This document shows positions 18,576 through 27,708 of a stretch of DNA of 64,000 nt, piece by piece (within the stretch, counting starts at the first letter, position 1; each line of letters opens with the position of its first letter). This DNA is from Mesorhizobium sp. AR07 (GTDB taxonomy: Bacteria; Pseudomonadota; Alphaproteobacteria; Rhizobiales; Rhizobiaceae), in contig NZ_CP080525.1 of NCBI RefSeq assembly GCF_024746815.1, forward strand, positions 2,356,001 to 2,420,000. The letters are read 5' to 3'. Below the pieces are notes generated by a model. That model did not search any database, had not been told where the DNA came from, and saw nothing but the letters and a program-made list of their open reading frames with translations. The position numbers and the translations under genes are program-made.

Positions 18576-18609
18576 GATTCACTCCTTGAAGGATGAATTG
18601 ACAGGCTAT

Positions 18610-18634
18610 AACGGACCGCTGTCGTTCCGGTTCC
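18610..18634 (-). promoter_or_regulatory. EcfG-type general stress promoter of csbD
   Basis: On the minus strand GGAAC (18630-18634), a 16-base spacer and CGTT (18610-18613). This matches exactly the consensus GGAAC-N16/17-CGTT known for the EcfG/RpoE2 sigma factors of rhizobia. It lies 35 bases before the csbD start. Confidence 0.8.
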
Positions 18635-18689
18635 TCCCCATCGTTATTCTGTGCCTCTGAACGATCGCCTGATCGATGCGGCGTATGCC

Positions 18690-18860
18690 ATCGCACTGTC
18701 CACAACCGCCTCAAGTTGCAAACCTCTACGGCACGATGCGGACATGGGCCAAAGAACTTGGCTTCAAAAGGCGACGCTTCCGAAGAAGGGGACCGACGAA
18801 GCCATGACGGGCATCGCCACGACCGTGTCAATCAACGAGCAGAAGCAGCTTAGTCCGGAA
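18690..18860 (+). pseudogene. Remnant of a DUF892 (YciE/YciF-like) ferritin-family gene
   Basis: Scattered frames encode pieces of the C-terminal part of a DUF892 protein: LYGTMRTWAKELGFK, and in another frame KGTDEAMTGIATTV. They line up with YGTMRTWADKLGLKDAG and ATDEALTGIAKTV of the intact gene at 28340-28837. Frameshifts and deletions make it non-functional. Confidence 0.65.
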
Positions 18861-19129
18861 CTTACTTTAAGCCGCAAGGCGGCAAAGTAGTAGTGTGGGT
18901 GTTCCCTAACCATCTTTTGGGACCCCCGCCGCCGGGCATTGAGATATCAAAGGATTCACCGTGCCAGCCGGAACATTCCTTCCCGGAACTTGTTCTGACT
19001 GAGGGCAGTGAAATTCTATCCAGTGTTCGGTGCTGGTCGGTACGGCAACCGGCCGGCCCGCGTCTTGCAACAGAGGCGCGGGCCATTGCCGGTTAAGCCT
19101 CTTATCCATTCATCGGGGAGTTCTGCACC

Positions 19130-19310
19130 ATTTTACTTCGTCTTTGCAGCTTTTTGGATTCTGTCCAGTCGGAGCTGTGGTTTTGCATCCTTTCAGTGGG
19201 TGGCAATCGCAGGGCCAGCGCCCCACGTCTTCTTCCGCATATCGCCCGTCGTCGGATGTGGCTTCGCTCTGATCAGTCCTGAGAAATACTACCCGAAAAA
19301 CTCATATAAG
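19130..19310 (-). pseudogene. Decayed paralogue of the 61-residue gene at 14368
   Basis: On the minus strand an AGGAG is followed by an ATG and sequence aligning base by base with 14368-14553, for example GATATGCGGAAGAAG for GACATGCGCAAGGCC and GACTGGACAGAATCC for CACTGGCCAAAACCC. It contains early stops and indels. The match supports the reality of the intact 61-residue gene. Confidence 0.6.
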
Positions 19311-19520
19311 CTCCTTTTGCGCCTCCACGCATGGTGTCGACGAACTGCAAAGTGACCCTGTTGAACTGGCACCTTCGCAAGGCAGTTTCGACTGGCAATT
19401 TTGTTCCCGCGCAATCGGGCACTTGCCATGGGTGCTACCAACCACGCCGGAACGGCTAAGCGTGGAGCTTTTTCCGACATGCCGAGTTGTTAGACAGATT
19501 TCATCATGAGGGGGCAATAA

Positions 19521-20810
19521 ATGGACACCAAACAAAGCGATCCAGTCGTGGGGCCGTCGAAGCCGCGACTGCTCGGCGTGCTAGGGCCGGGACTGATTAC
19601 TGGAGCCTCCGACGATGATCCAAGCGGCATTGCCACCTATTCGCAGACTGGCGCCCAATTCGGATTCGCCCTGACCTGGACGATGCTTTTCAGCTACCCG
19701 CTGATGTCGGTCGTCCAGGAAATCAGCGGGCGGATCGGCCGTACCACCGGCCGCGGCATCGCGGGCAACATGCGGCTCTACTATCCGAATTGGCTTTTGC
19801 AGTCCGTCGTAACCCTCCTGCTCGTCGCCAACACCATCAACATTGGTGCCGATCTCGGCGCCATGGCGGACGCCTTACGGCTGATCGTAGGCGGGCCTCT
19901 CCTTGTTTACGTCGTTCTGTTCGGGGCGGTGTCGGTCGTTCTCCAGGTCTTCCTGAAATACAGCCGCTATGTCTCTGTTCTGAAATGGCTGACGCTGTCG
20001 CTGTTCGCCTATTTCGGAACGGCGATGGTGGTTCACGTTCCCTGGAATGAGGTGGCGAAAGGTCTGTTCATCCCCACATTCACCTCGGATGCCCAGTTCT
20101 GGACCGCGGTAGTCGCGATTTTTGGGACCACCATCAGTCCCTATCTGTTCTTCTGGCAGGCCTCCCAAGAGGTGGAAGACATGAAGGCCAAGCCGGAACG
20201 CGACCCGCTCAAAGGTGCCCCAGAACAAGCGCAAGGCGCGATCGATCGGATCCGCCTGGATACCTATGTCGGCATGGCGTTTTCCAACATCGTCGCGCTC
20301 GCCATCATGATCACCGCCGGAGCTACCCTGCACGCCAACGGCGTCACTGACATCGAAACCACGAGCCAGGCGGCAGAAGCCCTGAAGCCAGTTGCCGGCT
20401 CTTTCGCCTTTTTCATTTTCGCGCTCGGCGTAATCGGCACCGGGTTGCTCGCCATCCCTGTCCTGGCCGGCTCGGCTGGCTATGCACTGGGCGAATCGCG
20501 AAAGTGGCCAACCGGGCTGGAGCGCGAGCCACTGGAGGCGAAGGCCTTCTACGGGACAATCGCGGTGGCCACCCTCATCGGCGCGGCTCTCAACTTCACC
20601 CCGATCAATCCGATAAAAGCCCTTTACTGGAGCGCGGTGGTCAATGGTGTAGTCGCGGTCCCCGTGATGGCGATCATGATGTTGATGACGGCCCGGCGAG
20701 AGGTCATGGGCACAAGCACGGTTTCGCTGGCGATGCGGTTGGTCGGCTGGCTCGCAACTGCCGTCATGGCGGCGGCAGCTGTGGTCATGATCTTCCAGCT
20801 GTTCTGGTAA
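19521..20810 (+). CDS. NRAMP family divalent metal transporter
   Basis: A 429-residue inner-membrane transporter with about 11 membrane segments. TM1 carries DDDPSGIATYSQTGAQFG, the position of the NRAMP metal-binding DPGN motif, here DPSG. In TM6 the canonical M-P-H motif is not obvious; TISPYLFFWQ stands at that place. Absence of the canonical Met may shift substrate preference away from Mn/Fe. NRAMP-related proteins with DPSG-type motifs are common in proteobacteria and include proteins of unknown specificity. It stands alone, with GAGGGGGC just before the ATG. Confidence 0.88.
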   Translation: MDTKQSDPVVGPSKPRLLGVLGPGLITGASDDDPSGIATYSQTGAQFGFALTWTMLFSYPLMSVVQEISGRIGRTTGRGIAGNMRLYYPNWLLQSVVTLLLVANTINIGADLGAMADALRLIVGGPLLVYVVLFGAVSVVLQVFLKYSRYVSVLKWLTLSLFAYFGTAMVVHVPWNEVAKGLFIPTFTSDAQFWTAVVAIFGTTISPYLFFWQASQEVEDMKAKPERDPLKGAPEQAQGAIDRIRLDTYVGMAFSNIVALAIMITAGATLHANGVTDIETTSQAAEALKPVAGSFAFFIFALGVIGTGLLAIPVLAGSAGYALGESRKWPTGLEREPLEAKAFYGTIAVATLIGAALNFTPINPIKALYWSAVVNGVVAVPVMAIMMLMTARREVMGTSTVSLAMRLVGWLATAVMAAAAVVMIFQLFW

Positions 20811-20936
20811 TTAGTCCCGATGCCCTTCTGCCATACGGCAAATCGTTGATCGCAAATGACCTCTCCATTTGGACACGGAACGAAAGGCCGATCACCGAAT
20901 TATTACTGCATCGTAACACAGTAACGGGAGGCTATC

Positions 20937-21014
20937 ATGGGACGCGGCATCTTGCTCTGGTTGCTCGGAATTCCGATTCCGATCATCATTCTCATCATGC
21001 TCTTCGCCCGATAG
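20937..21014 (+). CDS. 25-residue membrane peptide
   Basis: MGRGILLWLLGIPIPIIILI starts a 25-residue single-span peptide. GGGAGG lies 6 bases upstream. Similar short peptides ending in a few polar residues recur in rhizobia next to larger membrane proteins. The next gene starts 10 bases after the stop with its own AGGAGG, so the two form an operon. Function unknown. Confidence 0.75.
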   Translation: MGRGILLWLLGIPIPIIILIMLFAR

Positions 21015-21023
21015 GAGGCAGCT

Positions 21024-21941
21024 ATGCAAACAATCCTCTCGGGGGTCGACGTTTCCCCCTCCACGGAATCCTCTTCCACCGCCGTCACCTGGGGGCCGAT
21101 CATCGCTGGCGCGTTCGCGGCCTGCACGCTCACCTTCATTCTCATGTTGCTTGGCTCCGGCCTTGGACTGACAATGGTTTCGCCCTGGTCAGGTTCGGGT
21201 GCCTCGGTCACCACCTTCGCTGTGTCCACCGCCGTCTGGCTGATCGTCGTGCAATGGCTGTCCTCGGGCGTCGGCGGCTATCTTGCCGGACGCCTGCGCA
21301 CCAAATGGGCCGGCATCCACACCGATGAAGTCTATTTCCGTGATACCGCCCACGGCTTCCTTGCCTGGGCACTCGCAACGCTGCTCGTCGTCGGTGTGCT
21401 CGGCTCGGCTCTCTCAGCGGCCATCGGCTCCGGCGTGCAGGCGGTGTCGACCGTCGCTTCGGGGGCCGCCATGGGCGCTTCGGCGGGTGCAGCGGCAAAC
21501 GTTGGCGGAGCGGCGGACAACGCGACATCCTATTTCGTGGATTCGCTTTTCCGACCCACCGACCCGGCCAAGCTTGCCGCCGCCAATCCGCAAAGCGATA
21601 CGTCGGCAACGGCACAGGCATCGCGCATCCTGATCGCCAGCGCTGCCACAGGCGAAGTTTCGGCCGATGACAAGACATACCTATCGCAACTGGTAGCGGC
21701 GCGCACGGGATTGTCGGAAGCGGATGCCAAGGCGCGCGTTGATGCTATCCTCGCCAAAGTGCAAGACGCGAAGGTAAAGGCCAAGCAGGCTGCCGACACC
21801 GCCAGGAAGGCGAGCGCCACTTTTGCGCTTCTCGGTGCGCTGTCTCTGATCATCGGCGCCTTCGTCGCCAGCGCCGCGGCAGCACTTGGCGGCAGACAGC
21901 GCGACGAGGAGGAAGCTGTGTTCCTGACCAGTCGTCGCTAA
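21024..21941 (+). CDS. Conserved inner-membrane protein
   Basis: A 305-residue protein with membrane segments near residues 25-50, 68-90, 112-135 and 268-292. A long Ala-rich soluble region (about 140-265, DDKTYLSQLVAARTGLSEAD) lies between the third and fourth. The charged tail is GGRQRDEEEAVF. The topology resembles rhizobial proteins annotated only as hypothetical membrane proteins. Coupled to the 25-residue peptide upstream. It may protect the envelope under stress, but that is a guess from its neighbours. Confidence 0.8.
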   Translation: MQTILSGVDVSPSTESSSTAVTWGPIIAGAFAACTLTFILMLLGSGLGLTMVSPWSGSGASVTTFAVSTAVWLIVVQWLSSGVGGYLAGRLRTKWAGIHTDEVYFRDTAHGFLAWALATLLVVGVLGSALSAAIGSGVQAVSTVASGAAMGASAGAAANVGGAADNATSYFVDSLFRPTDPAKLAAANPQSDTSATAQASRILIASAATGEVSADDKTYLSQLVAARTGLSEADAKARVDAILAKVQDAKVKAKQAADTARKASATFALLGALSLIIGAFVASAAAALGGRQRDEEEAVFLTSRR

Positions 21942-22107
21942 CGCGGTCTGACTCGATTACCGTCAAAGTTCGGCTTCGCGCCGGGCTTTGACAATTCAGC
22001 CTCCCAGCAGCCGGCCCGGCCCGCAAACCCTCGTTTGCCGTGACGCAGTCATGGACAGTTGCTTGGACTCCTCCGTGCAAGCTCGTCTTTTCACAAAGGC
22101 GCACGCC

Positions 22108-22454
22108 ATGAAAATACCCGTGGTCCTCGTGCTCGATGAAGAACTCTTGATCGCGATGGACCTGGAGGTTGCGCTTTCAGATGCTGGCTACCTAGTCGCG
22201 CTGGCCACATCCTGCGGCGAGGCCGAACGATGGTTGGCAGATCAAAGGCCGGATGCCGCGGTCCTCGAAATAACGTCGAAGGACGGCCATTGCGTTGCGG
22301 TGCGAAAACGCTGATCGCGCAAAGCGTACCTTTCATCGTCCACACAGGCGATCGTCTGGCTCACCGCGACGATGTGTTCAGCTTAGGTAAGGTCGTTAAA
22401 CCAGCCAGCCCTTCAGCTTTGGTCAGCCTCGTCAAATCAATGCTAGGAACTTAA
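22108..22454 (+). pseudogene. Single-domain response regulator receiver, frameshifted
   Basis: The frame starts MKIPVVLVLDEELLIAMDLE and runs through YLVALATSCGEAERWL; then the correct continuation (KTLIAQSVPFIVHTGD, FSLGKVVKPASPSALVSLVK) is in a different frame. The switch lies near 22290-22305. The phospho-acceptor Asp region reads PDAAVLEITSKDG, with Glu where Asp is expected, and the conserved Lys is in VVKPAS. Such Glu-containing, receiver-only proteins usually accompany HWE kinases. The frameshift may be real decay or a base-calling error. Confidence 0.75.
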
Positions 22455-22478
22455 TTTCCGCAACCAGCTTGTTTCGTC

Positions 22479-22703
22479 ATGAGTACACGCGGCGTTGATT
22501 TTCTCTACAAATGGATATCTGTACACATGCCAACCGGGCCGATCGACGACCCCTTGCTGGTGATTACAGATCTCGCCGATGAGGCGATGAGGGCTGCCCA
22601 TGCCAAAGGCATCACCAGCGCCGAGATCGACGAGGAAATCGGAATCGTCTACGACGCGATCATCCATGCCATTCGGCATCGGGAGGGCGGCATTGCCGAT
22701 TAA
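22479..22703 (+). CDS. DUF768 family protein
   Basis: A 74-residue paralogue of the gene at 15588. MSTRGVDFLYKWISVHMP is the typical start and SAEIDEEIGIVYDAII the core. It follows the broken receiver gene by 24 bases. Function unknown; a rhizobial family. Confidence 0.82.
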   Translation: MSTRGVDFLYKWISVHMPTGPIDDPLLVITDLADEAMRAAHAKGITSAEIDEEIGIVYDAIIHAIRHREGGIAD

Positions 22704-22811
22704 ATAGTCACGCAAGCCGTTGTGGAGGACAGATCTTCGGCATCCGGACAGGATCAGTCCCCGAGAGAATGGTCGGATGAGAAAGATGTACTGAATAACT
22801 TCAGTCCCGGC

Positions 22812-23993
22812 CTAACGCATTAACCCGGCTGCCCGCAAAGCACGCTCGATCACCTCTTTCACGCCATTTGGCTGACCCTCCATGCCAGATGGGGCGGTAT
22901 TGTTCATAAGGCGGGTCGCTGGTTGGTGTTTTCCCGGATCGATGCCTACCCGCAATTCGGAACCTGAAGTCGGCGCCGGAACTGCCTTGGGCGCTGTCGC
23001 TGCAAGCTTGTCCTTGGCCTTGTCGCCTGGCTCGGATTTCAAGATCCCCCAGAACCTGGCGATGGATCGTGTGGAGGATATTCCAACATCCAGCATGAAC
23101 GGCCCGGCAGTGCCGAGACGGTCCTCCCCTTTCGTTTTGAGCGGCGTCCCGTGTCCCATTCCTACAACGCTGTATTGCTCGATGACGTCTCTTCCCTGTG
23201 CATCTGTCCAAACGCGCCGTTCATGACCGCCAATGACCTCAGAGCGCGTCGGCGTGGCCTTTAGCCGGTGCACGCCGCGCCATTGCGAAACGACACTGTC
23301 CGCATTTGCCGGCACTACGGTATGGTCGGCAAGGCCTTGCCAGACGGACACGGACGGCCATGGCCCTTTGTGCGATGAGGCGGACTGCACCAATGCCGGA
23401 AGGTCGACGTAAGACGGACCGGCGTGGCCCCGCATGCGGTCAAAGGCTTCCGGTATGGTCTTTGCACTGCCATAGGCTAGCCCGGCGATGCTCGCACCGC
23501 CGGCGAACACTTCCGGATAGGTCGCCAGCATGACCGAAGTCATGGCGCCCCCAGCCGAAAGCCCCGTGATGAACACACGCTTGCGGTCCAGGCCATGTGA
23601 ATTGACTATGGCCTCGATCATCTGCCGGATCGACAGTGCTTCGCCGCAGTCCCGTTTGATGTCGTCCGGCACGAACCAGTTGAAGCAGAGGTTTGCATTG
23701 TTGGAGCGTTGCTGCTCCGGAAACAATACAGCAAATCCCTCTTGGTCAGCCAACTGCGACCACCCGGCGCCCCGATCGTACCCAGCCGCGTTCTGCGTGC
23801 AGCCGTGAAGGACAACCACAAGCGGAGCGCCGGGAGCCAGAACATCCGGAACGTATGCATTGGCACGAAGGGCACCTGGATTGGTGCCGAAACTGTGCAT
23901 TTCCGACAAACGGCTGGGGTGCTGGACCTCTCCCGGCCAACGCCGAGCACGTCCTTGCTGCAGTCGGGAAATCGTATCGGAGATCGATCGCAT
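22812..23993 (-). CDS. PHB depolymerase family esterase
   Basis: A 393-residue alpha/beta-hydrolase of the PHB-depolymerase esterase family. The oxyanion region is VVVLHGCTQNAAGYDRG, the nucleophile elbow GLSAGGAMTSV and the acidic residue follows in WQGLADHTVVP. The catalytic His is probably in VVGMGHGTPLK. No signal peptide is seen when started at ATG 23993, which has AGAGGAAA upstream, so it may act in the cytoplasm on medium-chain or oligomeric polyester. The frame extends upstream to 24101 without a better start. The C-terminal 70 residues are Pro/Ala/Lys-rich. An IS element lies 113 bases upstream and may have displaced its promoter. Confidence 0.88.
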   Translation of the reverse strand: MRSISDTISRLQQGRARRWPGEVQHPSRLSEMHSFGTNPGALRANAYVPDVLAPGAPLVVVLHGCTQNAAGYDRGAGWSQLADQEGFAVLFPEQQRSNNANLCFNWFVPDDIKRDCGEALSIRQMIEAIVNSHGLDRKRVFITGLSAGGAMTSVMLATYPEVFAGGASIAGLAYGSAKTIPEAFDRMRGHAGPSYVDLPALVQSASSHKGPWPSVSVWQGLADHTVVPANADSVVSQWRGVHRLKATPTRSEVIGGHERRVWTDAQGRDVIEQYSVVGMGHGTPLKTKGEDRLGTAGPFMLDVGISSTRSIARFWGILKSEPGDKAKDKLAATAPKAVPAPTSGSELRVGIDPGKHQPATRLMNNTAPSGMEGQPNGVKEVIERALRAAGLMR

Positions 23994-24109
23994 GTCGGTT
24001 TCCTCTTGGTCGGCGTCAACGCACAAGAATCTGTCAGGAACGCACATGCAGCATATCGTTGCTGCACTGCACAATGACAAGGCGAAATCATTCTCTCGCA
24101 TTGGATTAG

Positions 24110-25640
24110 TCTTACTGAGTCAGAAAGTCGCGGCTGCGGGGGGGATTCGCGCTGGTTGCGGATTTGTTAGGGTGCTGCTTCGTGATCAGGGAAGCACCCC
24201 CGCCATGCCCGACTGGACAGCCGAGAGTGAAGCCGCGTTCGACGCCTATGTCGATGCTTTGATCGGGGTGATCGGCCACGCCGACCGAGCTGAGCCGCTG
24301 AAGGATGATTGCCTGGGACTTCTGATGCCGATGGAGCGCAAGAGCGTGGAGTTGGCGGCCGTCACGGCGCCGTCGCGGGTGTCGGCCAAGCATCAGTCTC
24401 TGCTGCATTTCGTGGGACAGGCGCCGTGGTCGGACGCGGCCTTGCTAGCGCGGGTTCGCGACTGGGTTCTTCCACAGATCGAGCAGCGTGGACCGATCCG
24501 GGCGTGGATCGTCGACGACACGGGCTTTCCCAAGAAAGGCAAGCACTCGGTGGGCGTAGCACGCCAGTATTGCGGCCAGTTGGGCAAGCAGGACAACTGT
24601 CAGATTGCGGTTAGCCTATCGATCGCAAATGACGCAGCCTCGCTTCCGATCGCCTACGAATTGTATCTCCCGCACAGCTGGGCGGAGGATCCGGAACAAC
24701 GCAAGAAGGCCAAGATTCCGGCAGAGATCTCGTTCCGGACCAAGCCACAGATCGCGCTCGAGCAGATCAGGACGGCCAAGGCCGAAGGCGTCGCGCCCGG
24801 CGTGGTTCTGGCCGACGCCGGATATGGCGCCGACGGCGGGTTCCGCGCGGGCCTGTCCGAACTGGATCTGACCTATGCTGTCGGCGTTCAGCCCACACTC
24901 AGCGTCTGGCGCCCAGGCGAGAGCCCGCTGCCGCCCAAGCCTTGGAGCGGAAGAGGCCGGCCGCCGTCTCGAGTCGGCCGTACCGACAATCACAAGCCGG
25001 TCTCGGCCAAGGCCCTGGCCGAGGAGTTCGACGCCGAGACCTGGCGCACGATCGCCTGGCGTGAAGGAACCAACACCGAGCTCAATTCCCGCTTCGCCGC
25101 CGTGCGCTTGCGGCCGGCATCCAGGGACTACAATCGGCCCGAGGCTCACGCCCAAGAGTGGCTCCTGATAGAGTGGCCTGAAGGCGAGGTCGAGCCGAGC
25201 AAGTATTGGCTCTCCACCTTGCCGGCCGACGCTACGATCACCCAGTTGGTCGACGCCGCCAAGCTGCGTTGGCGGATCGAGCGAGACTATCAGGAACTCA
25301 AGCAGGAACTGGGACTGGGCCACTACGAAGGCCGAGGGTGGCGGGGCTTCCACCACCACGCCAGCCTCTGCATCGCCGCCTACGGCTTCTTGGTCTCTCT
25401 GAGGGAGACGATTCCCCCCTCAACTCCAACTCGCGCCCAGGGCCGCCAAACACCTGGTCTTCCCGACGGTTATCGACCCCGCGGATCCTCCGATCCGACC
25501 AGAGCGGCACGTCCCGACCTCGATCCCAACCATCCGGCGACGCCTGACTGTGGCCCTGGCCAACCGTCTGCAACGATGTCCGTGCTGCATAAGGGCAATG
25601 GACAGTCCGCGTCAGGCTCGCAATTTATGACACAGTAGTA
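24110..25640. mobile_element. IS701-like insertion sequence, 1,531 bp
   Basis: Bounded by imperfect inverted repeats: left end TCTTACTGAGTCAGAAAG, right end (reverse complement) TACTACTGTGTCATAAA. It is flanked by a direct 4-base duplication TTAG (24106-24109 and 25641-25644), which fits the YTAR-type target of the IS701 family. It contains one transposase gene, frameshifted near its 3' end. Confidence 0.85.
24205..25630 (+). pseudogene. IS701-family DDE transposase, frameshifted near the C-terminus
   Basis: Starts MPDWTAESEAAFDAYVDAL. The DDE core is visible: first Asp in WIVDDTGFPKKGKHSVG, second Asp in VVLADAGYGADG, and Glu in the RWRIERDYQELKQELGLGHY segment. After RETIPPS (around 25410, in a run of six C) the open frame continues with Pro/Arg-rich nonsense to 25638. 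The family-like ending (PERHVPTSIPTIRRRLTVA, RCPCCIRAM) is in another frame, ending at TGA 25628-25630. One C more or less would restore it, so this may be slippage, decay or a read error. Confidence 0.82.
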
Positions 25641-25799
25641 TTAGGCGCCTGACGTGCCCGCTCTCGATGCCCGCATCGCGATGTCGACCGTGGCAGAGCA
25701 TAGGCCCTCCCCGATGTACGTGAGCTCCCCACGGTCTTCTTACTGTGCCGCAGCAGAGCGAGTAGGATGGCGACCATTCAAGCGCGTTGGAGGATCCCA

Positions 25800-26954
25800 A
25801 TGAAAATCGAATCCGCTCGGATGCCCGCAGGAGAGTCAGCCACCCCCAATTCGCATGCCGATACGCGTTTGATCCGGTCTCTGCTGATCGGAATATTCAT
25901 TTTCATGGTGGTCGAGGCCCTGTTTTTTGCGCGGGACTTTTTCATGCCGGTTATCCTGGCGTTCCTGCTTGCGCTCACATTGAGGCCAGTCGTTCGCTTC
26001 CTGAAAAAGCATGGCGTGCCGGAAGCTGTGTCGGCGACGATGCTGGTTCTATTGTCAGTCGGCGCTGTCGCCAGCGCGGGCTATCTCTTAAGCGATCCGA
26101 TTGTCCAGTTGATCAATAATGCGCCTTCGATCGGCCAAAAGCTCAGCGAACGGCTTTCCGAGCTGAAACAACCCTTTGAACGTTTCATCGAGATTTCGCA
26201 TCAGGTTGAGAGCGCTACCGATGCAACGCAGGAAACGGACGTCCAGAAAGTTATGGTCGCTCCGTCTGGCATTGTCTCGCAGGCTGCTGGTAGCCTTCTA
26301 TCGGCAGGCACCAGCATCACCATCATCTTCGGGCTGTCGCTGTTCATTCTCGCCTCCGGAACCATGTTCTACGAGAAGATCATCCAGTCATTTCCCAAGC
26401 TCAGCGATAAGAAACGAGCGCTTCAGGTCGCCTATGATGTCGAGCGTGAGATCTCGCACTACCTTTTCACGGTTGCGGTCATCAACACCGGACTGGGGTC
26501 CGTTGTCGCCCTCGGCCTCTGGGCGCTTGGCATGCCCAATCCCCTGCTTTGGGGTGCAGCCGCAGCCCTTCTGAACTTCCTGCCCTACATTGGTGCTCTG
26601 ATCACCATCGTTCTGGTTGCAGTCATAGGGTTGATCAGCTTTGACAGTCCGTCCTACGCGCTGTTGGCTCCGGCCTTTGTACTTCTGTGCGACGTGCTGG
26701 AAGGCCAATTTGTCACGCCGACGATCGTCGGCCGACGACTTGAGATCAACCCCGTGGCAATATTCATCGCCATCGCGTTCTGGTCGTGGCTGTGGGGTTT
26801 TGTTGGTGCGGTCATGGCCGTGCCCCTACTCGTCGTAATCAAGGTCTTCTGCGATCACTTCGAGGCTCTGCAGCACCTGGGAAATTTTCTGGCAGCCCAG
26901 CATGATTTGGTGCCAGCAGTAGACGAGAGCGACGAACAAACAAAAGACGGGTAG
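25800..26954 (+). CDS. AI-2E family transporter (PerM/YhhT-like permease)
   Basis: A 384-residue inner-membrane protein with about eight spans. The N-terminal pair is IGIFIFMVVEALFFARDFF and PVILAFLLALTLRPVVRFL, followed by an amphipathic region (residues 95-150). The conserved C-terminal block is LWGAAAALLNFLPYIGALI, then EGQFVTPTIVGRRLEINPV. Family members export diverse substrates or act as Na+/H+ antiporters, and AI-2 export is proven for few. GGAGG precedes ATG 25800; an earlier in-frame ATG at 25767 lacks a site. A terminator overlaps the stop codon. Confidence 0.88.
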   Translation: MKIESARMPAGESATPNSHADTRLIRSLLIGIFIFMVVEALFFARDFFMPVILAFLLALTLRPVVRFLKKHGVPEAVSATMLVLLSVGAVASAGYLLSDPIVQLINNAPSIGQKLSERLSELKQPFERFIEISHQVESATDATQETDVQKVMVAPSGIVSQAAGSLLSAGTSITIIFGLSLFILASGTMFYEKIIQSFPKLSDKKRALQVAYDVEREISHYLFTVAVINTGLGSVVALGLWALGMPNPLLWGAAAALLNFLPYIGALITIVLVAVIGLISFDSPSYALLAPAFVLLCDVLEGQFVTPTIVGRRLEINPVAIFIAIAFWSWLWGFVGAVMAVPLLVVIKVFCDHFEALQHLGNFLAAQHDLVPAVDESDEQTKDG

Positions 26955-26975
26955 GCCTTCGAAGGTCTACCCGTC
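26946..26975. terminator. Bidirectional terminator between the AI-2E permease and csbD genes
   Basis: GACGGGTAGGCCTT pairs with AAGGTCTACCCGTC with one mismatch and a very short loop (TTCGAA at the tip). It overlaps the permease stop codon and sits 10 bases from the convergent csbD stop. Confidence 0.7.
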
Positions 26976-26985
26976 TCATCAAATT

Positions 26986-27201
26986 TCAGAGCTTTTTGTT
27001 GATTGCCGCCGCAGCTTTGTTGGCCGCATCCTTTACTGTAGATTTGGCGTCGCCAACCGCCTTCTCGACCTTGCCCTTGGCTTCCTGTGCGGCGCCCTCG
27101 CCGCGAAGCCGATCGTTGCCTACGGCCTTGCCAAGCCCCTGCTTGGCGTCGCCGATCGCCTGATTGGCGATGCCGGCTGCTTTATCACTGGTGCTTCCCA
27201 T
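26986..27201 (-). CDS. CsbD family stress protein (second copy)
   Basis: A 71-residue paralogue of the gene at 18360 ([20 protein letters not shown] start, same [17 protein letters not shown] core, INKKL end). ATG 27201 has AGGAG upstream; the open frame continues to 27273 but without a better start. It has its own perfect EcfG-type promoter at 27247-27271. Confidence 0.92.
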   Translation of the reverse strand: MGSTSDKAAGIANQAIGDAKQGLGKAVGNDRLRGEGAAQEAKGKVEKAVGDAKSTVKDAANKAAAAINKKL

Positions 27202-27246
27202 GATCGTCGCTCCTGTGGTTGAAATTCGTTGAGTGAGCATTTGGTG

Positions 27247-27271
27247 AACGCAGACCATGACAGCAGGTTCC
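27247..27271 (-). promoter_or_regulatory. EcfG-type general stress promoter of the second csbD
   Basis: GGAAC (27267-27271), 16-base spacer, CGTT (27247-27250) on the minus strand, 46 bases before the start codon. Exact consensus match. Confidence 0.8.
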
Positions 27272-27450
27272 ACTCTCGCCGATGATCGACAGCACGGTGG
27301 TCCGGGCAGATCATTGGGCCGTCGGGCCTAAATAAGGGGATCAGGAGCACGAGGGCTTGATCGTCGCGCGGCGGCTTCACCACCAGCGGCACGCCCGCAT
27401 CGAAGCTACGGCGCGGTCATCCCTGTCAGGCAAGGTCCGGCGGATCGGAA

Positions 27451-27708
27451 GTGTTTGCACGCGGGCGTTCGCCCTTGCCGCAGCCGGATTGCTCGATGGT
27501 CGGCGGGCGACGACACATTGAGGCGGACTTTGGACGAGCGGCAGCGCTTGCCGTTGTGCGAGAATTGGTTCTGTTCCTTCGACGTCCGGGCGGCCAATCA
27601 CAATTTTCGGCGGGGTTAGAGGCACAGGCTGGCGCGTCGGACCGTATGAACGACCTAATCGTCTGGATGGCCGAGCATCCCGAGGGAGATTTGACGGTGA
27701 CCGACTAG
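27451..27708 (+). pseudogene. Internal fragment of a GlxA-type AraC regulator
   Basis: From about 27525 the frame encodes ADFGRAAALAVVRELVLFL, RRPGGQSQFSAGLEAQ and MNDLIVWMAEHPEGDLTVTD. This is the joint between the DJ-1/GATase-like domain and the AraC helix-turn-helix of GlxA regulators. The frame ends in TAG just where the DNA-binding domain should begin, and the N-terminal 180 residues are missing. Non-functional. Confidence 0.65.
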
